From contig JBJXGV010000060.1 in the NCBI GenBank assembly GCA_046160485.1, positions 56,244 to 120,243 on the forward strand: a stretch of 64,000 nucleotides of DNA, read 5' to 3'. Shown piece after piece: positions 24,899 to 32,763 of this stretch. The number at the start of each line of letters is the position of its first letter. Positions within the stretch are counted from its first letter, which is position 1. The stretch is from JBJXGV01 sp046160485 (GTDB lineage Bacteria; Orphanbacterota; Orphanbacteria; JBJXGV01). The notes under the pieces are model-generated. The model had not been told where the DNA came from. It saw only the letters and a program-made list of their open reading frames with translations, and searched no databases. A program made the translations under genes and the position numbers.

Positions 24899-25590
24899 GC
24901 GTGTTCGCGGGAGCGCTGGTCTCGGCGATGTGGCTCGGCGTGCTGACCTCGATCAGCCCGTGCCCGCTCGCGTCCAACATCGCAGCCGTGTCGTTCGTGG
25001 CGCGAAACGTCGCCTCGCCGCGAGGCGTGCTCGTCGCCGGCGTCGCTTACGCCGTCGGCCGGGCCGCCGCCTACGTTGCCGTCGGCGCGCTCGCCGTCTC
25101 GGCGATGCTTTCGATCTCGAGCGTCTCGTTCTTTCTTCAGAATCAGATGAGCCGGCTCCTCGGCCCCGCGCTCGTGCTCATCGGCGCGGGAATTCTCTGG
25201 TGGTCCAAGCTGCCGCTGCCGGCGTTGAGCTGGGGAGACGGACTCAAGAACCGCGCGGCGCGCTCGGGAACGTTCGGAGCGTGCGCGCTCGGAATGTTGT
25301 TCGCGCTTTCGTTCTGCCCCGTGTCGGCGGGCCTCTTCTTCGGCGGGCTCGTGCCTCTCGCGATCGGCGCGCGCTCCTCCGTCGTGCTCCCCGCCGTGTT
25401 CGGACTCGGGACCGCGCTGCCGGTGATCGTGTTCGCGATTCTCCTCTCGTTCGGAATTTGCCGAATAGGGCGCGCGTTCGCCCTCCTTGCGAAAATCGAG
25501 CGGTTCGCCAGCCCGGCGACGGGTGTGATCTTCATTCTCGTGGGCGCGTATCTCGTCGCGCGTTCACTGGCGTCGACCCTGACATTCTGA
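24895..25590 (+). CDS. arsG: ArsG-family CcdA-like permease
   Basis: Inner-membrane protein of 231 residues with six helices, of the CcdA/DsbD transmembrane type. The two halves each carry a cysteine in a kinked helix: Cys23 in TSISPCPLASNIAA and Cys141 in FALSFCPVSAGLFFG. CcdA uses such a pair to pass electrons across the membrane. ArsG homologues are described as efflux permeases for aromatic aminoarsenicals. With ArsE (cytoplasmic disulfide) and ArsF (periplasmic disulfide) beside it, a role in electron transfer across the membrane is also plausible; that is my inference. GTG at 24895 overlaps the arsF stop. Confidence 0.8.
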   Translation: MSVFAGALVSAMWLGVLTSISPCPLASNIAAVSFVARNVASPRGVLVAGVAYAVGRAAAYVAVGALAVSAMLSISSVSFFLQNQMSRLLGPALVLIGAGILWWSKLPLPALSWGDGLKNRAARSGTFGACALGMLFALSFCPVSAGLFFGGLVPLAIGARSSVVLPAVFGLGTALPVIVFAILLSFGICRIGRAFALLAKIERFASPATGVIFILVGAYLVARSLASTLTF

Positions 25591-25642
25591 CGCTGCGCCC
25601 GCTCCCGCGTGGCAGGGTCGAACCGGGGGAGTTCGCGCCGCC

Positions 25643-25671
25643 GCGCGCTGCGGGCCGCCGCGCGCGCTTTT
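25643..25671 (+). terminator. terminator of the arsenic operon
   Basis: GCGCGC (25643-25648) pairs with GCGCGC (25662-25667), with an inner GCGG/CCGC pairing in the loop, and TTTT follows at 25668-25671. It lies 52 bases past the arsG stop. The T run in this very GC-rich DNA supports a factor-independent terminator. Confidence 0.5.
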
Positions 25672-25862
25672 GGCCGGCGCGCAGTGCCCTATCGATTAAC
25701 GACTTCGCGCCGCGCGTCGTTCGCCGCGGAGAAACCACTCGGCGCGGCCGCTCGGCGACGGGTCCCGCGGCCCCGGCGGCTCGGTAAATGCAGTGGGAGA
25801 TTCGGCGCGGCGCCTACGATTCGAGCGCGCCGCCGATGGATCCGAGCCGAGGGGGGGCACCG

Positions 25863-26177
25863 ATGCCGCGGACTCCAAAGAAGAAAGGAAAACCGACAGC
25901 GATGCCCGCCCGCCCGCCGAGGGTGGTCGAGCGCGTGGATGAATTCGCGAGCGAGCCGACAACAACGCGCATTTTCACGGACGCATCGCCCGATGGGTTC
26001 GCGTCGGATACGCCGGAGTGGGTCGCGTTCTGCCCCGAGTGCGGCATCAAGCTGTCTGCGGCGGACCACGCCGCGTGTCCCTACTACCGCGGCGCGGACT
26101 CCGCGGCGACCGAAGCTGTCAGTGCGATCGAATGCGCATTCGCGGGAAAGCCGCGGCGGCGCAAGAAACCGAAGTAG
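25863..26177 (+). CDS. small zinc-ribbon-like protein of unknown function
   Basis: Unrecognised protein of 104 residues with basic ends (PRTPKKKGKP at the start, KPRRRKKPK at the end). The middle has FCPECGIKLSAADHAACPYY, a zinc-ribbon-like set of cysteines and a histidine. Such short basic zinc proteins often bind nucleic acid, but nothing more specific can be read. ATG at 25863 follows a GAGGGGGG purine run; the in-frame ATG at 25788 would add 25 unremarkable residues. It sits 35 bases before the oxidoreductase operon and could be co-transcribed with it. Confidence 0.6.
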   Translation: MPRTPKKKGKPTAMPARPPRVVERVDEFASEPTTTRIFTDASPDGFASDTPEWVAFCPECGIKLSAADHAACPYYRGADSAATEAVSAIECAFAGKPRRRKKPK

Positions 26178-26212
26178 CCTGCGCGTCTTAGACGGACCGA
26201 GGGATTGCACTC

Positions 26213-27598
26213 ATGCCGAAGGCTGTCGATAGACCAAAGCCGGTGCTCCTCCCCGCACTCTGCAAGGGGTGCGGACGCTGCATCGACGCGTGCCCTCACG
26301 ATTGCATCGTGATGGGTCACGACATCAATCAGGACTCCGGGATGGTGCCGATTCTGTTGGACCTTACGGTCTGCAACGGATGCGGTCTTTGCATCACGGC
26401 GTGCCCCGAGCCGTACGGGCTCACGACGGCGGAATACGAACTCGAGGATCCGGCGCGCCTCTACGGCGAGAAGCGCCGCACGTCGCCGCCGCCGAGATCG
26501 ATTCCCGAGCGCGCGATTCCACTGCCGCGCACGGAGACGATGGTGCTCAAGGGAACACACGCGTCCGCGGTCGGCGCGATCCTCGCGGGTTGCCGCCACG
26601 TCTTCGGCTACCCGATCACGCCGTCGACGGAAGGGACCGAACTCATGGCGGAGTTGCAGCCGAAACTCGGCGGCGTTTTCATGCAGGCGCTCAGCGAGGT
26701 CGCGACCGTCAATCACATGTACGGCTGCGCGGCGGCGGGTTTGCCGTCGATTACGTTTACGAGTTCGCCCGGATTCAGTCTCATGCTTGAAGGCATTTCG
26801 TACATGGTCGGCGCGCAACTCCCGGCCGTCTTCGTAAACGTCATGCGCGGAGGGCCGGGCCTCGGCAACATCGGCCCCGAACAGGCGGACATCAAACTCG
26901 TCTGCCGCGGGCTCGGCCACGGCAATTCCCACGCGATCGTTCTCGCGCCGACGACGCCGCAAGAGATGCTCGATCTGACGATGCTCGCGTTCCGGCTCGC
27001 GTTTCAGTATCGCAATCCCGTCGTCGTCGTCGCGGAGGGTTACCTCGGCCAGATGACGGGGCGCGTCAAACTTCCCATCACCATGATCGAGCCGGGACTG
27101 CCCGATTGGGCCGTGTGGGGTGACGCGGCGCACCGCGAAAACCTCGTGAGTTCGATTCAACTCGACGACGCGGATCTCGAGCATCACAACCGCATGATCA
27201 GCGAGAAATACTCGCGTATGGCGCGCGACGAGCAGCGCGCGAACCTTTTCCGCGCGGAGGACGCGTCGATCTTGATCGTCGCGTGCAACACACCCGCGCG
27301 TATGGCGAAAGGTGCGGTCGAGCGTCTTCGCCAAGCTGGCGTGCGCGCCGGCCTCTTCATCCCGATTACGCTGTGGCCGTTCCCGATCGACGCGTTGCGC
27401 GCGCAGCTTCCGTATCTGACGGACATCGTCGTCGTGGAGGCAAGCGACGGGCAACTCGAGAATGAAATGCGCCTGGCGCTTAGCCACGCGAACGCGGACG
27501 GCATTCCGATTCACAACCTCAGGCATCTCGGCGGCGTGCTGCCGCAAGAGGGGGAAATCGTGCGCGTGGTTAGGCAAATCGCGGAGGCGCGCCGATGA
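26213..27598 (+). CDS. 2-oxoacid:ferredoxin oxidoreductase, fused ferredoxin-alpha subunit
   Basis: Subunit of 461 residues of an oxygen-sensitive enzyme that decarboxylates a 2-oxoacid to its acyl-CoA with reduction of ferredoxin. The N-terminus is an eight-iron ferredoxin: Cys17, 20, 23, 27 and Cys54, 57, 60, 64. Residues about 105-455 are the alpha (pyrimidine-binding) part: GNNA-like GTHASAVGAILAGCRHVFGYPITP, EVATVNHMYGCAAAG, TSSPGFSLMLEG. Order ferredoxin-alpha with a beta-gamma partner is typical of VorB/KorA-type enzymes for branched-chain oxoacids or 2-oxoglutarate. Substrate is undecided. The stop overlaps the next gene by four bases. Confidence 0.87.
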   Translation: MPKAVDRPKPVLLPALCKGCGRCIDACPHDCIVMGHDINQDSGMVPILLDLTVCNGCGLCITACPEPYGLTTAEYELEDPARLYGEKRRTSPPPRSIPERAIPLPRTETMVLKGTHASAVGAILAGCRHVFGYPITPSTEGTELMAELQPKLGGVFMQALSEVATVNHMYGCAAAGLPSITFTSSPGFSLMLEGISYMVGAQLPAVFVNVMRGGPGLGNIGPEQADIKLVCRGLGHGNSHAIVLAPTTPQEMLDLTMLAFRLAFQYRNPVVVVAEGYLGQMTGRVKLPITMIEPGLPDWAVWGDAAHRENLVSSIQLDDADLEHHNRMISEKYSRMARDEQRANLFRAEDASILIVACNTPARMAKGAVERLRQAGVRAGLFIPITLWPFPIDALRAQLPYLTDIVVVEASDGQLENEMRLALSHANADGIPIHNLRHLGGVLPQEGEIVRVVRQIAEARR

Positions 27599-29043
27599 AA
27601 ACACCCGTTCAGCCGGCCTTCTTCAAACACTTCGACCGGCACGCGCACGGAAAGGGACTCAAGGGTGCGACGACGCACTACTGCCCTGGATGCGGACACG
27701 GGCTTCTGCACAAATATCTTGCGGAAACGATCGCGGAATTGGGAATCGCGGATCGCACAATTGCGATCTCGCCGGTCGGGTGCAGCGTCTTCCTCTACTA
27801 CTACCTGGACGTCGGCAACACGCAGGCGGCTCACGGGCGCGCGCCCGCGGTGGCGCTCGGCCACAAGCTCGCGAATCCCGAATCGATCGTGATCAGCTAC
27901 CAGGGCGACGGCGATCTCGCATCGATCGGTCTTGCGGAGATTATTCATGCGGCGCAGCTCGGCGTGCCGATCACGGTGATCTTCGTCAACAACGCGATCT
28001 ATGGGATGACGGGCGGTCAGATGGCGCCGACGACGCTTATGGGGCAGCGGTCGACGACCACGCCGGCGGGGCGCGGGCGGCTCGAAGGCGCGCCGATGCG
28101 CGTCGCGGAGATGATCGCGCAACTCGACGGGCCGGTGTATGTCGAGCGCACCGCGCTCTACGACAACAAGACGCGCCACAAGACGACCAAGGCGATTCGC
28201 AAGGCGATCGAGCTTCAAATGCAGGGGCGCGGATTCGCGTTCGTCGAGGTGCTCGCCGAATGCCCGACGCACCTGAAGCTCACGCCGGTCGAAACGGAAG
28301 CGTGGGTTCGCGACTGCATGGTTCCCATTTTTCCGCTCGGCGTCTTCAAGGATGAAACGCGCGAGCCGTGGTTCGATCTCCCGAAGCGCGAGTTTGCTTC
28401 GGAGCGAGTTCTCGAACTCCTGCACGCTCCGACAACGGCGCCCGTGCGATTTAACACTGGCTTTCCCGTGCACCTCGACGCGGCGGATATCGCGGTGAAG
28501 CTGGCGGGTTCCGGCGGCGACGGCGCGCAGACCGCGGCGATGCTCCTCGCGAAAGCGGCGATCAACGAAGGATTCGACGCGACGCACATTCCGAGCTACG
28601 GGCCCGAATCGCGTGGCGGCACATCGTACGCCGACGTCCACGTCGCGCGCGATGAAGTGCTTTCGCCGTCGTCGCCGCACCCGCGCATTCTCGTGGCGTT
28701 CAACGCGCCGAGCCTTGCGAAGTTCGGCCCGAGCGTTGTCGAGAATGGCGTGGTGATCTACGACTCGAGCGTGATCACCGAGACGCCGGTGTTCCGAAGG
28801 GGCGTGCAAGTGCATCCCGTTCCGTGCGCGGAGATCGCGATGAGCCTCGGGCGCGGCGTCGTGAAGAACGTCGTCGCACTCGGGGCGCTGCAGGCGGTCA
28901 CGCAAATCCTTCCGGCCGACTCGTTCCTCACGGCGATTCGCATCGCGCTGAACGACAAGTGCGCCATGATTCCCCTCAACGAAGAGGCCTTCCGTTGGGG
29001 CGGAAAGGCGGTGCACGAGAAGATCACGTCGCTCGCTCCGTAG
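27595..29043 (+). CDS. 2-oxoacid:ferredoxin oxidoreductase, fused beta-gamma subunit
   Basis: Second subunit, 482 residues. The beta part (about 1-270) binds thiamine diphosphate: HYCPGCGHG (Cys30, Cys33), the GDGDLASIG motif at 104-112 and NNAIYGMTGGQ with the metal-binding asparagine. The gamma part (about 295-475) begins VKLAGSGGDGAQTAAMLLAKAA and contains SYGPESRGGTSYADVHV, the coenzyme-A side domain. Beta-gamma fusion with a ferredoxin-alpha partner gives a complete two-gene enzyme. ATG at 27595 overlaps the upstream stop (ATGA), so subunits are made in equal amounts. Function suggests at least partly anaerobic or ferredoxin-based central metabolism. Confidence 0.87.
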   Translation: MKTPVQPAFFKHFDRHAHGKGLKGATTHYCPGCGHGLLHKYLAETIAELGIADRTIAISPVGCSVFLYYYLDVGNTQAAHGRAPAVALGHKLANPESIVISYQGDGDLASIGLAEIIHAAQLGVPITVIFVNNAIYGMTGGQMAPTTLMGQRSTTTPAGRGRLEGAPMRVAEMIAQLDGPVYVERTALYDNKTRHKTTKAIRKAIELQMQGRGFAFVEVLAECPTHLKLTPVETEAWVRDCMVPIFPLGVFKDETREPWFDLPKREFASERVLELLHAPTTAPVRFNTGFPVHLDAADIAVKLAGSGGDGAQTAAMLLAKAAINEGFDATHIPSYGPESRGGTSYADVHVARDEVLSPSSPHPRILVAFNAPSLAKFGPSVVENGVVIYDSSVITETPVFRRGVQVHPVPCAEIAMSLGRGVVKNVVALGALQAVTQILPADSFLTAIRIALNDKCAMIPLNEEAFRWGGKAVHEKITSLAP

Positions 29044-29125
29044 AGTGGCGCGTCGGTGGCGGTGACTCGTACGGTCCGCGGCAGTGCGGCAGTGCGGCAT
29101 CGCGCCCCGCGCGCCAAAACGAGGC

Positions 29126-29155
29126 TTGCACTCCGCGCGCGCCACGGTGTTCACT
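29126..29155 (+). promoter_or_regulatory. possible leaderless promoter of the phosphodiesterase gene
   Basis: TTGCAC (29126-29131) and TTCACT (29150-29155) are 18 bases apart, and the ATG at 29164 comes eight bases after the second hexamer. There is no ribosome binding site. The -10 is weak, so this is the least certain of the leaderless candidates. Confidence 0.3.
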
Positions 29156-29163
29156 CTCGCATC

Positions 29164-30669
29164 ATGAATCCGCGTTCGAACATGCCGCGCGTTGTTTCCA
29201 TCGCGGCGCTCGTGCTCATGCTCGCGATCGTCGCTTCGTGCGGCGGCGAGCGAACGCCGAAGTTGGATGCGCCGAGTGCTGGTGCGGGCGCGGCGACGGG
29301 CTCAGCCGCCGCGCCGCCGAGCCGCGCGCCTTCGAACGAGGCGGCCTCGCCGCCCGCCGCCGATCTTCCAATGCTCGACGCCGCCGAAATCACGACGCGC
29401 GCGAAGCGGGTGAAGCGCCTCTTCATCTTCGCGCTCGACGGTGCGACGTGGCACATCATGACGCCTCTGCTCGACGCCGGCAAAATGCCGAACACGGCGC
29501 GCCTGATTGCCAACGGCGTGCGCGCGGAACTCGCGACGATCGAGCCGACGCTCTCGCCAGCGATCTGGACGACGATCGCGACGGGCGTTCTTCCCGTGCG
29601 CCACGGCATTCACGGTTTCGATGGCGTCCCCGGCATGACGATGAAGACGCTTCCCAACTCGCGAATGCGAAAAGTGAAGGCGTACTGGAATATCCTCGCG
29701 GATTTCGGTCGCACGACCGGCACGTTCTGCTGGTGGGTCACGTGGCCCGCGGACGACGTCGGCGACGGTAGCTTCCAGGTGAGCGATCGCGTGCCGTACA
29801 CGCGCATGGAGGCCGCGATTCGCCGCGCCGGCCTCTCGCCCGACGACACGTATCCACCGGAACTCATCGAGAAGCTCTCGCCGCTCATCGAGCGGCCGAA
29901 TCAGATCGATCCCGCGATCGCCGCGAAGTTTCTCAAGATGTCGAAGACGGAAATGCAGGAGACGCTGCTCGCGGCCGACTACCGGATGGGGGACTACCTC
30001 TCCGAGTTCAAGTTCGTGTTCCAGTCGGATCGCTCGACTCTCAAGATGGCGCTCGACCTTCTCAAGACGCAGCCCGTCGATATCGCCGCCGTCTACCTCA
30101 CCGGCATCGACACCATGAGTCACTTGTATTGGCACTGGAGCTACCCTGAGGAGTTCTCGCGATACCAGATCCCGCAAGCGGACATCGACAAGTACAAAGA
30201 CGTGATTCCGCTCTACTACGAATTGATGGACGATTACCTCGGGCAACTGCTCAAGGTCGTGGGCTCCGACGCGACGGTGATGATTTTGAGCGACCACGGA
30301 TTCGGCGGCACGGGAAAGCTGCCGTGGTCGGGCGGGCACGGAAGCATCACGCCTGGCGCGCCGCTCGCGCCGCCCGGTGTGCTCGTGCTGTCGGGGCCGG
30401 GGATCGCGAGCGGCGGCGCCACGCTGCCGGGCGCGCACGTGCTCGACATCGCGCCGACGATTCTCTACCTGATGGGATTGCCCGCGTCGCAGGAGATGAC
30501 CGGGCGCGTAATCGTCGAAGCCCTCGCGCCGGGGAGCCCGCCTGAATTGCCGCGTGTCGCGAGCTACGAACGTGTCGGCCGCGCGCGCACGGAGCGCGAT
30601 CTGCCTGAGGATCCCGCGGGAGACGCCGAACGGATCGAGCGCCTCCGCGCGCTCGGCTACATCCAGTAG
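29164..30669 (+). CDS. alkaline-phosphatase-superfamily phosphodiesterase lipoprotein
   Basis: Predicted periplasmic lipoprotein of 501 residues. The signal peptide ends with lipobox IVASC, lipid on Cys26. An alanine/proline-rich linker runs to about 78. The catalytic domain is the type I phosphodiesterase/nucleotide pyrophosphatase fold: metal aspartate in FIFALDGATWHIM, nucleophile region TLSPAIWTTIATG, metal sites GIDTMSHLYWHW, SDHGFGGTG and GGHGSITPG. The C-terminal GYIQ and LRALGYIQ end is common in secreted sulfatase/phosphodiesterase homologues of such bacteria. The natural substrate (nucleotide, lipid or sugar phosphate) is unknown. It stands alone between the oxidoreductase operon and infA. 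Confidence 0.85.
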   Translation: MNPRSNMPRVVSIAALVLMLAIVASCGGERTPKLDAPSAGAGAATGSAAAPPSRAPSNEAASPPAADLPMLDAAEITTRAKRVKRLFIFALDGATWHIMTPLLDAGKMPNTARLIANGVRAELATIEPTLSPAIWTTIATGVLPVRHGIHGFDGVPGMTMKTLPNSRMRKVKAYWNILADFGRTTGTFCWWVTWPADDVGDGSFQVSDRVPYTRMEAAIRRAGLSPDDTYPPELIEKLSPLIERPNQIDPAIAAKFLKMSKTEMQETLLAADYRMGDYLSEFKFVFQSDRSTLKMALDLLKTQPVDIAAVYLTGIDTMSHLYWHWSYPEEFSRYQIPQADIDKYKDVIPLYYELMDDYLGQLLKVVGSDATVMILSDHGFGGTGKLPWSGGHGSITPGAPLAPPGVLVLSGPGIASGGATLPGAHVLDIAPTILYLMGLPASQEMTGRVIVEALAPGSPPELPRVASYERVGRARTERDLPEDPAGDAERIERLRALGYIQ

Positions 30670-30699
30670 CGCGCCGCAGCGCCACAACCGTCGGCGCGC
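30669..30699 (+). terminator. hairpin after the phosphodiesterase gene
   Basis: Arms GCGCGCCG (30669-30676) and CGGCGCGC (30692-30699) pair perfectly across a 15-base loop and are followed by GCCTCATTTCC. The left arm begins at the last base of the stop codon. It is a likely transcription end, although the T content after it is low. Confidence 0.45.
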
Positions 30700-30714
30700 G
30701 CCTCATTTCCGCCG

Positions 30715-30922
30715 TTGACAACACGCCGCGATTGGATGATCCTCGGCCAGTTCGATTGCGCGTTCGTCATACTGGGTGCGTTGCATTTCCCAGGCCGCCT
30801 AGGCGCCGTGCGCCGGGCGGTTCGCGTTTTGCGCAATCGCGCCGCTCGCGCGCGAGTCGAGCACGCGAGAACCGCCGCCGCCTCACGGTGCGGCCATCCG
30901 AAACCAAGAGAAGGAGCAACGC
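30715..30922 (+). promoter_or_regulatory. upstream region of infA
   Basis: About 200 bases without a gene. A perfect TTGACA lies at 30715-30720, but the hexamer 17 bases on (GATCCT) is poor. A CATACT at 30768-30773 could be another -10 without a good -35. AGAAGGAGC just before the infA ATG is a strong ribosome binding site. No coding potential is seen; a long untranslated leader is possible. Confidence 0.35.
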
Positions 30923-31210
30923 ATGAAGAAACCGAGAAGAGGACCGCAGCCCGCGCGGCGCAGACCCGAGCCGCCGCCCGAGCGCGTCCGCAAAGCCAAA
31001 GACGACGCCATCGAGGTCGAGGGAACGATCGTAGAGCAACTTCCGAACACAACGTTTCGCGTGGAGCTGGCCAACGGACACCGCTTGCTCGCGTACATCT
31101 CGGGGAAGATGCGGAAGCACTTCATCCGAATCATCCTCGGTGACAAGGTCACGGTCGCCCTCTCGCCCTACGATCTTACCCGCGGACGCATCGTCTACCG
31201 ATTCAAGTAG
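30923..31210 (+). CDS. infA: translation initiation factor IF-1 with basic N-terminal extension
   Basis: IF-1 binds the ribosomal A site during initiation. The last 70 residues match the family closely: DAIEVEGTIVEQLPNTTFRV, LLAYISGKMRKHFIRI, and SPYDLTRGRIVYRFK at the end. The protein has 95 residues against the usual 72; the extra 24 at the N-terminus (KKPRRGPQPARRRPEPPPER) are rich in arginine and proline. ATG at 30923 has AAGGAG at ideal spacing, and no in-frame ATG occurs at the usual IF-1 start, so the extension is real. It is not next to ribosomal protein genes, so it may be a second copy or a relocated single copy. Confidence 0.93.
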   Translation: MKKPRRGPQPARRRPEPPPERVRKAKDDAIEVEGTIVEQLPNTTFRVELANGHRLLAYISGKMRKHFIRIILGDKVTVALSPYDLTRGRIVYRFK

Positions 31211-31235
31211 GACCTCTCGCAAGGAGGCCGGCGCC

Positions 31236-32678
31236 ATGAACCGTTCCGCTCGATTGACAGCGCTCCGTGTGGTGGCGATTCGCGTGGCGTTGGCTCTCTT
31301 CGTGATCGCGTGCGCGATGGCGGCTGCGCTGTCTGCGCGACCTGCGCGCGCGGACGAAGCCACGCGCGATACTGCGGGCGACCTCGCGAACCCACTCCCG
31401 CGCCGCGGATTCTTCGGCGCCGTGACGGCGGCGATGCCCGCCGACGAACGCACTCACCTCGGATTCCCCGACACCGCGGGCGTCGTGATTCAGTCTGTCG
31501 TCGAGGGCGCGGGCGCCGCGCGCGCCGGGCTCCAAGCTGAAGATGTCATCCTCACTGTCGATGGCGCGGGCGTCGCGACTCCGGGGCAACTCGCGCTGCG
31601 CATGGCCGGCCGCAAACCGGGCGACAAGGTCGCGATCGCGTACTCGCGCGCGTCGCGGCGCCGCGTGAAGAGCGTCGAGCTGACCGAAGCGCCGCGTGAA
31701 GCGAGCGCGGAGTACGACATCGTCTACGGTTCGATCACGAGCCGCGCCGGGCGCCAGCGCACGATCATCACGAAGCCGAAGTCGCCCGGACCGCATCCGG
31801 CGTTTTTCATTATTCAGGGGATCGGCGCGTTCACGATGGAGCGCGGGCCGGGCGGCGCAGCGGGATACGCGGCGATCATCGAGGATTTCGCGGCGCGCGG
31901 ATTCGTGACGCTGCGCGTCGACAAGCCGGGATGCGGCGACAGCGAGGGCGGCCCGCTGAAGGATGTCGACTTCGATACGCAACTCGATGGTTTTCGCCAC
32001 GCGCTCGCGATGCTGCGCAGCGATCCCGATGTCGATCGCGATCGAATTCTGATTTTCGGCCACAGCATGGGTGGTGTGTGGGGGCCGCTCCTCGCGACGG
32101 AGATGCCGGTGCGCGGCATCGCGGTCTACGGCACCGTCGCGAAGACGTGGGTCGAGTACACGTTCGAAAACAATCGACGGCAAGCGGCGCTCGGCGGCGC
32201 GACCGCCGCGGAGATCGACACACTCATCCGCCAAGAGGCGATCGGGAACTACTTCCTTTGCGAAGTCGGGATGACGCCGGACGAGTTGGCGACCGCGCGG
32301 CCCGAAATGAGCGCGTGGGTCGACTCGACGTTCGTCGAGCGCAAGTACTCTTCGGGGCTGCACTACAATTTTCTGCGCCAGCTCAACTCGAAGAATCTCG
32401 CGGCCGCGTGGGAGGCGTTTCCCGGCTGGGCGCTCGCGGTGTGGGGCCGCTCCGACTTCATCTCCGGCGAGGCCGACCACGCGCTCGTCGCGCAGATCGT
32501 CAACGCGCGCAACGCAGGCCGCGGCGAGTTCGTCGTACTCGAGAACAGCGACCACGGCTTCTACGAGGCGATGACGTTCGAGGAGAGCATCGCCAACTGG
32601 GGCAAGCCCGGGCGGCGCCTCAACCCTGCGATCGTCGAAACACTGCGCGCGTGGTCGGAGAAGGTCGCGAGGAACTAG
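31236..32678 (+). CDS. exported PDZ domain-alpha/beta hydrolase fusion
   Basis: Exported protein of 480 residues. The signal peptide ends at about ARPARA-DEA (residue 39). A PDZ-type domain covers about 58-150 (GVVIQSVVEGAGAARAGLQ, EDVILTVDG, LRMAGRKPGDKV). From about 160 an alpha/beta hydrolase follows, with nucleophile Ser277 in GHSMGG, oxyanion region IIQGIGAF and a likely catalytic histidine in NSDHGFYEAM. An acidic residue in WGRSDFISGEAD would complete the triad. PDZ and hydrolase in one chain suggest recognition of a protein C-terminus or assembly with a partner before ester or peptide cleavage. ATG at 31236 follows AAGGAGG nine bases upstream. It is 26 bases past infA and may be co-transcribed. 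Confidence 0.82.
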   Translation: MNRSARLTALRVVAIRVALALFVIACAMAAALSARPARADEATRDTAGDLANPLPRRGFFGAVTAAMPADERTHLGFPDTAGVVIQSVVEGAGAARAGLQAEDVILTVDGAGVATPGQLALRMAGRKPGDKVAIAYSRASRRRVKSVELTEAPREASAEYDIVYGSITSRAGRQRTIITKPKSPGPHPAFFIIQGIGAFTMERGPGGAAGYAAIIEDFAARGFVTLRVDKPGCGDSEGGPLKDVDFDTQLDGFRHALAMLRSDPDVDRDRILIFGHSMGGVWGPLLATEMPVRGIAVYGTVAKTWVEYTFENNRRQAALGGATAAEIDTLIRQEAIGNYFLCEVGMTPDELATARPEMSAWVDSTFVERKYSSGLHYNFLRQLNSKNLAAAWEAFPGWALAVWGRSDFISGEADHALVAQIVNARNAGRGEFVVLENSDHGFYEAMTFEESIANWGKPGRRLNPAIVETLRAWSEKVARN

Positions 32679-32763
32679 CGCGAGTTCGTTGTCACCGCGC
32701 GCGCGTTTCGGCTGATGATGCCAGTTACCGATCGATCGCTAGCGCGCGCCTGCGGCCGACGCG

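Noticed and set aside
25612..25640. tRNA-like GGTTCGACCCTGCC on the minus strand
   Set aside because: The bases on either side cannot form a five-base T stem, and no anticodon arm or acceptor stem is found upstream.
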